From contig NC_087065.1 of assembly GCF_963678635.1 (NCBI RefSeq), positions 53,511,858 to 53,575,857 on the forward strand: DNA of 64,000 nucleotides, read 5' to 3'. Below, piece by piece: positions 46,584 through 57,015 of the stretch. Both the position numbers and the translations under genes were made by a program. Source of the DNA: Symsagittifera roscoffensis. Taxonomy: Eukaryota; Xenacoelomorpha; Acoela; Convolutidae. Each line of letters opens with the position of its first letter. Position 1 is the first letter of the stretch. A model generated the notes under the pieces. That model had not been told where the DNA came from, did not search any database, and saw only the letters and a program-made list of their open reading frames with translations.

Positions 46584-47172
46584 CTAAAATGATCGACATG
46601 GGCAAAATGAACAGAGGTTGTGAATAAAATAATCTAACCATGAATACAGGATACCAGATGGAAAAACTATGGACCCATACAGATAAGTGGATATACTTCG
46701 GGCTTCAAAAGAGCGATCAAAAAAGTTCACGGATGTTGAAAATATAATTTTAAACCATCAAAACTTACTTAATGGGAGAACAAATTTAACCTAACTTGGC
46801 GTTAACTTCAGTCAAAGGTCAAATAATAATAATACTCATTCTATCCCAAAATTATACTAAAACTGCCCACGACATACTTGATATGATTTGCGCGATTGAA
46901 CTGATGGCTATGTGAATTATATGTCAATAAATGAGTTAGTAAAATGGTTCATAGATGTTACTTGTGTCCATTATTGGATCATATCAGTTTGAATAATATC
47001 AATTAGGGTGATAGATTACAATGGGTGGCAGATGCAACTAATTTAGATATCAGTTGAGCAAAAAAAACCTGGTTTTCACTTCACCAGGATTCTAACCCGG
47101 ACCATTTCAGAGCCTTCAGTAAAAGCCTGCGACCTATTGAAATATATCGCCAAAATTAGACGAAGTGCGTAC
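46584..47172 (-). other. Intron 4 (0.59 kb)
   Basis: Contains a weak tRNA-like box B (gattctaacccggac, forward strand, about 47090). Otherwise nothing recognised. Confidence 0.75.
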
Positions 47173-47370
47173 ATTCATCATTGATCCATGAGTCATACTC
47201 TGAGTGGTTCAGGGGTTTGGGTGCATTGAGGACACACTTGTTGCGTAGTACTCCCATGTACAGTTGGAGGCCGAGCAGGGCGGCCACACAGAGACAGAAG
47301 AGAGTGAGAACCATCACCTCCATCAACATCCGGAGAGATTTCAACAGTGCATTCACTATCGTCCGAAGAC
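47173..47370 (-). CDS. Exon 4: domain I S4-S5 linker, S5 and start of the pore loop
   Basis: Residues 321-387, phase 1 at both ends. Begins [21 protein letters not shown], the S4-S5 linker running into S5, then [17 protein letters not shown], the conserved 'GLQLFMG.LR.KC' end of S5. The extracellular turret follows, with a sequon (NHS) for N-glycosylation. The donor is inferred: gtacgc at 47172 is the only nearby GT that gives the phase needed by exon 5, but it is weak, and the open frame runs a few codons further to a TAA. The 3' boundary is the least certain in the gene. Confidence 0.88.
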
Positions 47371-48232
47371 CTACACACAAGCATAACCACAATCACAATC
47401 ACGAACAGTACACGTATCAATACATTTTTGGCTAATTCCAATTATAGCCTCATCAAATTTTAGCCTCCCTAGCAAATAATAGCCCCCACAATAGAAAAAT
47501 CCTACTGTGATGTGGCTATATATTTTTGTTGCTAGGCTTGAGGTAAGGGAAATGTAATGGCTTATAACAAAAAAAAATCCATCTTTTTGTTTGAACCAAA
47601 AAGTGAATTATGACTAATTGCTAAAAAGTGAAGTCATAAACTATTGATTTTGATCAGGAAACAGCAACAAAATTAAGAATGCATGCAGTTAACACAGCTT
47701 TCAGTTGAGGGTTCTCATCTCAAAGTTTTCTTATACATTTTCAAAAAGCAAAAAAAAAACCATTTCGAGACTTTATCAATGACAAAAGAGCATTTCTCAT
47801 AAATGAACTGGAAAGCTGTCTCGCTTTGGCCCGGTAACTCATGATCAAATTGTCCTAAGAAAAATGGCGTGATTAACAAGCAGTTTTTGAACAGAAAAAA
47901 AAATCTTTCATTTGAAAAGAAGACTCAGAAATGAACAACAATCTTAAATAATAGCGTTTCATCGTCGTTATCTATAATCCGATAATAAGATCCCAATCAA
48001 ATTAAAGGGATCACTTCTTGGGTTCTTTAAAAGCATCTCAATACATGTTCTCTTTTCTCCTGGGTGAGACCCAAAGAGGATAGAACACTACTGCTGAATT
48101 GACCATAAAAAGCAAAGAAGATCTCAAAAAATATCCACTGCCGATCTGAGGATTCTTTCATTACAAACAAAAACTTTGGGCGCCATCCGGATTCGATCCT
48201 CCAACCAGCTGCCGGACATCACTCAGACATAC
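47371..48232 (-). other. Intron 3 (0.86 kb)
   Basis: AT-rich; begins next to the S4 exon. No repeat family or exon recognised. Confidence 0.8.
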
Positions 48233-48348
48233 CTGGTACGACTGAGATGGTCTTCAAGGCACGCAGCACTCGGAAGGTGCGCAAAGAGGACACGTTGAAG
48301 GACATATTCGGCCCACTGTTCGTCTCCTCCATCACGATGATGACGTAA
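48233..48348 (-). CDS. Exon 3: domain I S3 end and S4 voltage sensor
   Basis: Residues 282-321, phase 2 in and phase 1 out. Reads YVIIVMEETNSGPNMSFNVS and then the S4 helix LRTFRVLRALKTISVVPG. Gating charges are R305, R308, R311 and K314 at every third residue, the standard NaV domain I set. The donor is gtatgt. The acceptor (tttag) lies 52 bp from the edge of a 93-bp hAT-type miniature transposon (48401-48493), so the branch point must fall in the short gap or inside the element. In insect and vertebrate channels this S3-S4 exon is often one of an alternatively used pair; I saw no second copy in introns 2 or 3. Confidence 0.95.
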
Positions 48349-48400
48349 CTAAATGCACACACGCGATGACGGTACACGATCATGTGATGACTAACCTCAC

Positions 48401-48493
48401 CAGAGGCGGATCTAGGATTTTCTCGAGGGGGTGCGGATTTTCCAAAAATTTTATCGACCATCTCTCCCTCCCCTCCTCCTAAATCCGCCCCTG
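48401..48493. mobile_element. hAT-type MITE copy F, 93-bp internally deleted form
   Basis: Both terminal repeats are present (cagaggcggatctaggatttt ... taaatccgcccctg) with almost no interior. A perfect 8-bp duplication aacctcac lies at 48393-48400 and 48494-48501. It is in the opposite orientation to copies A-C and sits 52 bp upstream of exon 3 in gene sense. Confidence 0.92.
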
Positions 48494-48569
48494 AACCTCA
48501 CACTATCGATCAATACATCACTAACTTACAACACGAAGACATCTGAGGAACAAAAGCTGACACTTTGGA

Positions 48570-48760
48570 CATGAATTCTCGGGAGGAGCGGGGTAAGTGA
48601 CAAACCCTTTGTTCAGAGATTCGAACCCTTCGCTACTAAAAGGGGTTCGAATGGAGACTACTTTCAGATATCCAGATATGCCTGATTAATCATAAAAAAA
48701 TTTTGAAAAGCCTTTTTGGCGCCAAAAACTCCTTATTTTGAAAACGGTCTGCTTGCCGAA
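48570..48760. mobile_element. Strongly decayed hAT-type MITE interior
   Basis: Recognised by order and spacing: 'gattcgaacccttcgct', 'agatatcca', 'ctgattaatcataaaaaaattttgaaaagcctttttggcgccaaaaactcc'. No terminal repeats remain. Intron 2, next to copy F. Confidence 0.5.
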
Positions 48761-50177
48761 AAAAAACATCATGTCCAAATTTTGCACAATGAGTTCACCA
48801 CAATCATTTGTAAAATGAACCAACCAAAATATCATCATTAAAGTTTTTTTAGATGCAATTATTGAGAAGCAGAACAATAAAGATAGGGAAATTTTTACGC
48901 GACCATGCGTAGAAGTTGAAAGAGGCGGGGTCAAAGGACAAAATAGAAAAAAAATATCATACGCTCTCACAATAGTAGAAAATGACCGCAAGAAAAAACT
49001 GAAACTCGAAAAAAAAACGTCCCGCATCAATTTTATCAGAATGGAAAATCAAGGCAAATTTATTTGATTGCTTAAACCTTTATTATTAGTGTAATTTAAT
49101 ATTGGCGTAATTTACAACAAACCTTTCCAATTGTTGTCAAGCTAGATTAATATTAAGTTTGTCAATCTTTTATTTGCATTACCAATCAAGCAAAAAAACT
49201 GCAGATTGAAATGGTACAAAAATTTCGATTTTTTCTCTTATCTCTTAGTTACTTGATTATTGTAAACGCCCTTCGGAGTTCCCGATCAGCCCTTCCGATT
49301 ACATTGATTTTCGCTCACTCCACAACCCCAAAAAAATTTCAGAAAAAAACAATTTCTTAGCACCCGTTTTTAGTGCTCGACCTTTTAGTACGGTTTTATT
49401 TTCATTGAAAAGAGCTACACATAAAACATAAAATTCAAAGCAAAACTCTTCAAAGATTCGGTCAGTAAAATAAATTTTGCAACGATTAATTGTGTCTTCC
49501 GTTATATCCAATACTTGAAAAGTGTTGAAGTTATTGGGCTATTTTACAATATGGGTTACTCTTTGACCACATTATCACATCACTCGTTTTCTATATGCCT
49601 GCCCCCTATCAGCATGCCCCAAAATACGTACCAAAAATAAAACTAAAAATAGGAGCCCTAATTTTTCCCCAGGGTAGTAACGAATATTTTTTCAACAATG
49701 AGGGTTAAAGAGTGGGTAAAGCAGGGACAAAAAAAATCCATAATCTGTCACTTTCGCCACATGTGCGCCCGCTCTGGTAAAGTTCAGCATTTGCTTTTGC
49801 CAGCAGGGTGTCAAAAGTAAATTTTGTCCCAAAATTGTACGGCCGCCTATATCAATCAAATTGATCGGTCCCTCGCTTTCTACACAGGAGCGTATAGAAG
49901 CCGGTAATTCAGATTACATTTCATTGAATTGAAAAACAAAGGACAGATTTAGTCAACATAAGCGCTTTCCGATAACGAAAAATCGAAGAAAGCTACCATG
50001 ATATATTTTCGAAATTTTTTGCAATCGAAAATTTGATCAATCAAAAACACCAACATATACTGATACCATACTGAGCACATGAAAACATACTAAAACCATA
50101 CTGAACACATACTGAAACCTCAAACTGAAATTTTAGCATATTCTACTTTTTTTTACTTCAAGCCAAAGTGGACTCAC

Positions 50178-50515
50178 CCTATAATGATGACTGCAAAATC
50201 GAGCACGTTCCAGGGATCGCGCAGGTATGTGTTTCTGTTGAGAGCGAAGCCTCTGGCTGTCACTCTTATTATCATCTCGATCGTGTAGAAGGCCTGGAAC
50301 ACATACTCGGCGACCTTGACCTGGTTACTGAGTCCTAGGAAGACGCAGTTGATGAGGATGCAGAGGATGACGACGGCGTCGAACCACTGGTTGGTGGCCA
50401 CGAACAGAGCCCCCTTCCTCACCACATCCAGGGGTCCCAACAAAAAGAGGGCCCTGGTAGCGCTGAATCGGTAGATCGAGTGCTTGCCCATGCGTTTGCT
50501 GATGATGACGAATGT
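50178..50515 (-). CDS. Exon 2: domain I, pre-S1 to S3
   Basis: Residues 170-282. It starts in phase 0 after tctag and ends in phase 2 at a gtgagt donor. It opens with TFVIISKR and continues YRFSATRALFLLGPLD, the conserved 'FRFSATPALYMLSPF' block before S1. S1 (from about WFDAVVILCILINCVFLGLS), S2 (VFQAFYTIEMIIRV) and the start of S3 (DPWNVLDFAVIIIG) follow. The acidic and basic countercharges of a voltage sensor are present (E in TIEMIIR, D in NVLDF). Vertebrate SCN genes have an AT-AC intron in this part of domain I; both splice sites here are ordinary GT-AG. Confidence 0.96.
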
Positions 50516-50848
50516 CTAAAACAAGAAATGTTTCAAAAGATTCGAAGAGTGCGCGAGGCGCTATTTGTTACTTGATGTGCATCGTCTCTTCTCTGAAATG
50601 CATGTAACTTTCGGTCGACAACTTGTCGCTTTCGACGATTTGCTGCCTTAACTTAAAAAAAACGATAAGCTATGAGCTGAAAGAAAAGCCATTTTTCATG
50701 ACTCATTAAAAAGCCTGTTTTTCAAAAATTTCCAATAAAGAATGAGTGTAAACTTTTGAAACCTTTTTTTCATTCCGAGCCAATCTATCAATTACAACAG
50801 TTTCAGAACTACGCTTGCGGATAAAATATATATTTCCACTAAAAGTTA

Positions 50849-50881
50849 ACTTGTTAACTTGACAATTGCAAGTTAACAAGT
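50849..50881. repeat. Perfect 13-bp inverted repeat
   Basis: acttgttaacttg and caagttaacaagt separated by 7 bp, ending 11 bp from the start of copy G. Could form a hairpin. Confidence 0.85.
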
Positions 50882-50892
50882 CTAAATTATTA

Positions 50893-51602
50893 CAGGGGCG
50901 GACATAAGACTTTCTCGAGGGGACTTTTATATCAGAAAAATATAATAAAGGCGGGACTCTTTGGTTGGTTTTGTTGTTGTTTAGTGTGGATCCCGTCAGA
51001 GATTGGGATGGCGTAAGTGCCCAGTGGGGTGAAAATATTCCAAGACTTTGTTTGGTTGTTCTTGTAGAGCGATGTAGTCAAGATTCGGGTCAGACTTCAT
51101 TTCTGATATTCAGCAAGGCGGGTCAGATGGAAAGGAAACAATCTTATGATTCTCCAGCTATTCGGTTTCTTCTCTTCTGAACTTGTGGGCGACTTGGCGG
51201 AGGAAAGGAGGCCTGTTGACTCTCAGTCGGACAGTGCTTCCTCTTGATCGTCACACCACTCTTGCTAGCAATTTCCCGTTGATGCACCTTGCGTGGAAGC
51301 AGTTCTGGTATAATTTTTTCAGGCAGAAGTCTTCTTGTCTCAGACCCACCATCGTCTTCACAGCTGCTTCAAAAGTGTCGTTTGTTGGTTTTATTAAAAT
51401 AGTGAAGTTGCTTCTCCTGATTTTAGTCTTGGCCTGAAGCTTCTGGTCGTCGTAATGTCATGAAGATGGTTTCTTCTGACAGACTAGCAACTTTCTTGTG
51501 AACTTCGGCAACAAATTTGATAACGACCCCCTTTGGTGAGTGGGTCGAATCCCTGAGGGGTGGGAGTTTTGGAGTTTTTACCCCCCCCCCATCCGCTCCT
51601 GA
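50893..51602. mobile_element. Larger element with the same kind of termini (copy G)
   Basis: About 710 bp between caggggcggacataagactttctcgagg and ...cccccatccgctcctg, so the ends resemble the MITE family, but the interior is different and less AT-rich than the surroundings. Read on the minus strand it has interrupted protein-like stretches with no recognisable domain. No matching 8-bp duplication was found. It may be a degenerate longer relative that once carried coding sequence. Intron 1, about 380 bp upstream of exon 2. Confidence 0.5.
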
Positions 51603-53570
51603 CTTGATTGGGAGATGGCGTAAAGTTTATATATCCATTTTGATTTATTCGTCACTGTTATGTTTTGTTACCGAATTCAAACTGGAAGTAACTGCTTCGA
51701 CCACCTTGGTGGGAAGGAACTAGGCGTAAAGTATTGGATTCAAAATTTTTCAGCCGTGGCTCAAATTGCTAAAAACTTTTCAAAGATATCTAGTGCCGAG
51801 AAAAACAGCTCAAAAATTTTTCGTTGTCCAGACTAATTTTTTAATTTTTTCTTCAGCCATATTTTTTCTGCGCTACTGTCAACCTTGGTCCTATTTCAAA
51901 AAGGTTAGCATCATTCATAACGCAAAAGCGAAACAGAATTTCGCACCACTCGCTATGCAACTGAAAAGTAGAAAATGAGTCGAAAGCCAGTATGTCAGAA
52001 AAAACTTAAATTGAAAACTATACATATAAAATCTTCAAAGTTTGTCTCGAATGTCTCAACTTGAGGAATACATTCCGATAAACACAATCGAGAGAATCAA
52101 GTTACCATTCAGAAAAATTCGTCCAGCGCCACGTAAGTCGACAATATATGAGCAGACGATCATTCAGCCGAAAACAAAATTAACAGATGAAACTTTGCGC
52201 TAAGAAATTTTGCAAGTCGAAAACTTACGCCCTCCTAGAAAATTGATTTAAAAATTGATAATTTTTCAGGTTCAATTTTCCTTATTACATTATGGAACGC
52301 TCAACATGCACCACCATTAAACTTTCGAATTATACGCATGAAAAAAATCATTAATTTGTTTGAAATACGGCACAATGGTCTATAATAGAATTACCATTTT
52401 GTTCTTTTTGTTAACAAAGCTGTCTACGGGAAAAAAGTCTAGTACTCGTTTGCAAACCCCGTGCTTATTTAAAGGTTAAGTGATGCGCTTAGTAACAGTC
52501 TGCTAAGCAAAAATGACTCAAACCACGTTTTTGAATCCTGAATTTCATTATTTTACCATTTTTGAAGCCAAAATTAACCATGATATTGTAGACCTGATTC
52601 TAGAAGTTATTCTGGGAACTTTCTGGTTTTCAGATGCTATCATTGTATTGCCAGAAGATCGCAGAGCAACACCATTTAAAACACAAAAGCAAAGCTGAGC
52701 TTCATCACACTTGCAATACAATTAAAATATTGCATTACAAGATGTTGAACAGAAAGAAAACGAAGAAAGGTAATCTGAAAAAATTACTCGACAAAAGTAA
52801 AAAAAACTCAACAAAAACTCTAAAAAAATCTACAAAAAAATCGAACTTTTGTCTCGGATGAGGCTCATTAACAGCGTTAGAAAGCATAGAGAAAAAATGA
52901 CCGAGCCGCAAATCAGGCAAAAAAATGTAACATCAAGCTATAACATTTTTTAAACACAATTTTTAGGACCCATCCCTGCCGACAAAAGCATTTCAAAAAA
53001 TCCATTTTCAATTATAGTAAGACTGTTTATATCAAAAATAAAAAACCTAAGCTATGGAAATAAACTGATTGGAAAGCGTAGCAGATAATATAGTCTGCAT
53101 TTGAAAAAAAAACGGAAAATCAGCTGACAGAAAAAAAGAACAAAAACCAATAGTCTGAAAAAGTTCAATAAATTTTTTCAATTATTTGTTTGAAAATACT
53201 AATTAATACCTCAATGAACTAAGAATTGAGCAGCAGAATTTATAAGCAAAGTTATTTACGGAAAAAAAAAACTACTACACTATTACAAGTCACATGATCT
53301 GGCAAGTGAAACACCAAAGCAGTGAAGCTTTAACACTATCTATTATAATAATGAAACAAGACTGCTCGTATCAGGGCGAAGCCCTGAATGTTCCGACTGC
53401 CTTTTAAGGTTTATTGAGCAGCAGTAATACATAAAAAAAATTAAATGAAATAAAATAAAATGAATTTTTTTTTCTAAAATTTGAATTTTTTAATGAAAAT
53501 CATCCCCTCACACGCCATATTAAGTACAAAACGATAGATTTTGTTCCTTATGGCAAATAAGCTTCGTTCA

Positions 53571-53660
53571 ACCAATTTGGAACAATTTATAAGACTGATT
53601 AAATCTCGCTTACGCATTAATAGCGCGAATTATATTGCGCGTTAATTGTCCCAAATTGGT
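53571..53660. repeat. Short inverted-repeat element
   Basis: accaatttggaacaatt (53571-53587) and aattgtcccaaattggt (53644-53660) are inverted copies with one mismatch, enclosing about 56 bp that itself holds a gcgcgaat...attgcgcg palindrome. It may be a small foldback transposon; no target duplication was recognised. Confidence 0.6.
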
Positions 53661-54178
53661 CAAATTGGCAATCTTTAAACCCTCATAAGTTTACGAAAAA
53701 TGATCACAGGTAAAATATCTTTTCAAATTTAAGCTCAGGACAACAATACCTTTTGAATGATATGAAAAAATGTCGTCAAAAATGGCTAGTTAAAAAGTCG
53801 AAATTTGTCTGAAGAAAAAAAAACCCACCCCGAGCACAAATATTCCGTTACTTTCGTATCGAAAGTCGGAACAATAAGCTTCAAAACATTATATCAATGC
53901 TTTTTACTTGAAATACCCTCATCGTCAAAATGCACTTTTGATATCAATATCTTTATCAAAGGATTTGATTTCCAGGCCAATTTAGAAAGTAAAATAAGTT
54001 AATCATTAACGGCAGTTAAACGGTATTTAAAACAGTATCTAATTTTATTCCTTAATTAAGACAACTATTTCTTGGAGCTTCAGTTGGACGCCTTCCCCTC
54101 CCTCTCAAGCACAAACTATTTTTAAAATATTTTGCGTGTTCATGCAAAAATTGCGGAGGTTGGAGAATTCTGTGGTAC

Positions 54179-54220
54179 TTGTTTTCCAACATGACATTCT
54201 TGTTTTCCAATATGACATTC
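54179..54220. repeat. Tandem repeat, 21-bp unit, two copies
   Basis: ttgttttccaacatgacatt(c) repeated with a single difference, in intron 1. Confidence 0.85.
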
Positions 54221-56508
54221 TAACAATGCTGAATTGCTATTAGAAACATTTGTTAAAATAGGTTTCTTTCAAATAATCTATTTCAGAAATCACAAAGGTC
54301 GCTCTCTAGTTGTGATCAAAAGAGCCCTGGTTACTTAACAATTTGATACCTTATCTTATTAGACCAAATTTTCGAAAAAAAAAGTCGAAAAAAGACGAAC
54401 TTTTTGCATAGTTTTCTCGCTTGCTTATTTATCATTCCGTAGTTTTTGTCGGTTTTACTATACGCATGGTATATTGCAACCAGATTGAAAATAAAACACC
54501 GCTGTATTTTTGACATTTTTATGCGTTTGAGGCATATCGGAAAAAAAGTTGAGAGTTCACATCTGCACACTTAAAATACACAAGGGAATATCCTTGAGAT
54601 TCTTATAGATCAGTTTCGATTTGAACATCCTGCATTTGTCGGTAAAGATGACAGGAGGAAATCATTTTACTTTAGTGTTAACTAACTAGAATAGCTTTCT
54701 TCACTTGATTGGTTCTGTTTTAACTTCTGGGTGGTAGATCAAAAGGAGCGATTCTCGGCTGGATGTTCTCTTCTGATAGATACGGAAGTGTTATATTACC
54801 CTTTTTGTCTTAGTTCAAACGGGGTTATTCTCCATGCCCATAGGATCGAAACGCCGGACATTTCCAACCAATCCATGAAACGTTCTTTTTACTATCCAAA
54901 CACTCATATTTCGGATTTTTGAATCCAAAATTGATTTTCATTCTTTTTCTTTCAAATTGTTGCACACTGAATTCTGATAGGCAAACATACTTTTCAGACA
55001 TTCGCTCCTTCGGCCAAGAGGGAAGGGATTCCCCTACTCAACCACTTAAAAATGGGCCAAATGCAAATACAAATGCCGCTAACTACTATGGTATCAAGTG
55101 ACCTTTATCAAGTGCAAGTGCGATAATTATGCCTATTTAAAAGCCGAAGCACCTCAATTCGATCTCGCGAAAAAACTTATGCCTCATTAATAAAAGTAGT
55201 CCGCTACAGGCACATCAAAAATGATCATTCAATGCCCGGCCGAAAACACCTTCGAAAAAGCAATATGCTCATTCCAAAAATATTTAGTCGGCGATTGAAT
55301 TACTTATTGTTATCAACATCAAAATTATTGCTAAAAAAAGTTCGAGCAAAAGCTACCCTAGGGAACACATAAAAAGCAGAAATCATGAAAACAAAAGTTT
55401 CATTTTCATCTTTTCGGCGCTTCTTTGCACATACAACATAGCCTTGGTGTCTTGACTTAATCCAACTTCACGCTTACTTTATTCTAAGAAGTCAGGCAGC
55501 AAAGAATGCCCTTTGATAGAGCTTGATCATGTGTTTAGCATTTAGCTTTGCACTAAAATGTGCGATTTGCGTTGAAAAAAGTGAAATGAGAATATAAATC
55601 CGCATATTAGTAGTTAAGGTTTAAAAAAGTTAATGCAACTTAAAACAGTACCAATATCAAGGTTAACTGTTCACTCTAAATTATTCTAAAAAGCGAAAGC
55701 TTCAGACCGGTTTTCTCAACACTGAAAAAAATACCTAATTTCGCGAATAAAAAAGAATTTACAAGGTGAAAAAAAAAGAATACGCAACCGGTTTAAAAAT
55801 TCACCCCATTTCGTAGTCTAAACAACAACGCATTATCTCATATTGGAAGAAGCAGGAACCATAACAGGAGTTCTCATAATCGCTAACGAATAGTTTTTGG
55901 CAACGAAAAATAGGAAAACGATAAATTGTCAAAAAATATGACACATCAGGTATGAAAATTTGAGGACAAATGTCAAGTACGAAAATACTGACCGATTCAA
56001 TAGCTTGCCTCAATTCAAGTTGGAACGATTTTGTAGCTTGGGATAATTCGACATGCAGAAATAATTCGCCTTACGCTTTCAGCATTCTAAATAAAATCTT
56101 CAAAGCGCTCAAAAATTAGTCCAGCGCATGGCCAAACTTGTGATTTTCAAACCCACGAACTTTACAAAATGATCTGAAGTAAATGATCCGATTATTTTGA
56201 TCGCCAAAATTTGATTGAAAAAACCACCACTCGCATAAATATTCCGCTTTTCTGTGGAACGGAACAACGACTATGTCTAAATTGATCTGCAATTAGTGCA
56301 AAATTGTTGGGAATATTGGTGACGTGGAACATCTTTTAATGTTCAAAAACTAATAATTTTTAACTCAATTAGCGTTCGTAAAACTCTGTCTACGTGTTTA
56401 AAAGCGAAAACAATTTAGTTCCGACGCCAAATGAGCAAATTTGTGTTCTTGAATTTCCAAACTAATACCAAACTATATAATTACTGTACAAAGTATGGAA
56501 GAACTAAC

Positions 56509-57015
56509 TTTCTGTCGCTTCCTGTTGGCGTCAATTTCCTCAAGAGGAATGCCCTCCATTTCTGCTGAAAGGGGTTCGTAGATCGAGGGTAGGTTCCTAC
56601 CCTCGTCCAGGTCCGCATTGGGTCTGTCCTCCTCCAACGCATGATCAGCGCCCTCAGTCGCACATAAGGGGGGAAAACACCCACACGTCTTGCTCTCATT
56701 CTGTGCACGATGCTGCGCCTCCAACGCCAGCGCGATTGATAAACTCCGCTGGCTGATGGATAATCTTGGTGGGAATTCGCCACCGCTGCCGCCAGGTTGC
56801 GTGCCCGGAACGGCGAGGGAGTTGGAGATGCTCTTGTTGACTCGCGAGTGCTCGTTGTGTTCTTCGGCGCCACTCGAGTTCACCAGCGAGTTGGGCCCGA
56901 CTGCCGCTTTGTGCATTTTGCGAAGGGCATCGCGTGTCAGGGGTTTGATATGAGAGTGGGTTTCTATATTTAGAAATGGGTCGCCGTCAACTGAAGCTGA
57001 GGCGTTGTTTGTCAT
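56509..57015 (-). CDS. Exon 1: N-terminal cytoplasmic region of the sodium channel
   Basis: Encodes residues 1-169 and ends in phase 0 at a donor reading gttagt. The start was chosen at the ATG opening MTNNASASVDGDPF, since no ATG lies upstream in the same open frame. The N-terminus carries PLTRDALRKMHKA (compare the NaV 'PFTRESL' region) and near its end EGRNLPSIYEPL...PLEEID, which matches the conserved 'LPFIYGD...TPLEDLD' segment before domain I. The middle is rich in Gly, Ser and Asn and looks disordered. A good acceptor (pyrimidine stretch, then cag) lies about 28 nt upstream of the ATG, so the 5' UTR may begin in a further upstream exon. The CpG-richer base composition differs from the flanking introns. 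Confidence 0.9.

Larger units (their letters stand above)
48349..50177 (-). other. Intron 2 (1.8 kb)
   Basis: Holds the 93-bp MITE copy F and the decayed MITE interior. The remainder (about 48.8-50.17 kb) is AT-rich with nothing recognised. No alternative S3-S4 exon was seen. Confidence 0.85.
50516..56508 (-). other. Intron 1 (6.0 kb)
   Basis: AT-rich intron. Holds copy G, the 21-bp tandem repeat, the 53.6-kb inverted repeat, and at 53361-53401 a block (actgctcgtatcagggcgaagccctgaat...) that recurs inverted at 22499-22543 in intron 16. A SINE-like tail lies at 52679-52720. No exon was recognised. Confidence 0.85.
1436..57015 (-). other. Voltage-gated sodium channel alpha subunit gene, Nav2-like, 23 coding exons (whole coding span)
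   Basis: Seen: 23 minus-strand exons join in frame from ATG (57015-57013) to TGA (1438-1436), giving 1,985 codons plus stop. Every intron starts GT and ends AG in gene sense. The protein has four repeats of six membrane segments with arginine-rich S4 helices and pore loops, a III-IV linker, and a C-terminal IQ motif. Known: this is the layout of the pore-forming subunit of NaV channels in the plasma membrane of excitable cells. Inference: the D/E/E/G ring (D448, E910, E1378, G1675) and the C-terminal tail favour the invertebrate Nav2 class. CaV (E/E/E/E) and NALCN are excluded by the ring and by the NaV-type III-IV linker. Channel identity is near certain; the Nav2 assignment is likely but rests on motif reading, not on a tree. 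Confidence 0.95.

Noticed and set aside
48181-48240. tRNA-like box B (ggatcgaatccgg on the minus strand) at the exon 3 donor
   Set aside because: No box A in the right place; the upstream part is coding exon.
1436-57015. Voltage-gated calcium channel or NALCN as the identity
   Set aside because: The ring is not E/E/E/E or EEKE-like, and the DIML...YYNTLKRLG linker, turrets and S6 segments are of NaV type.
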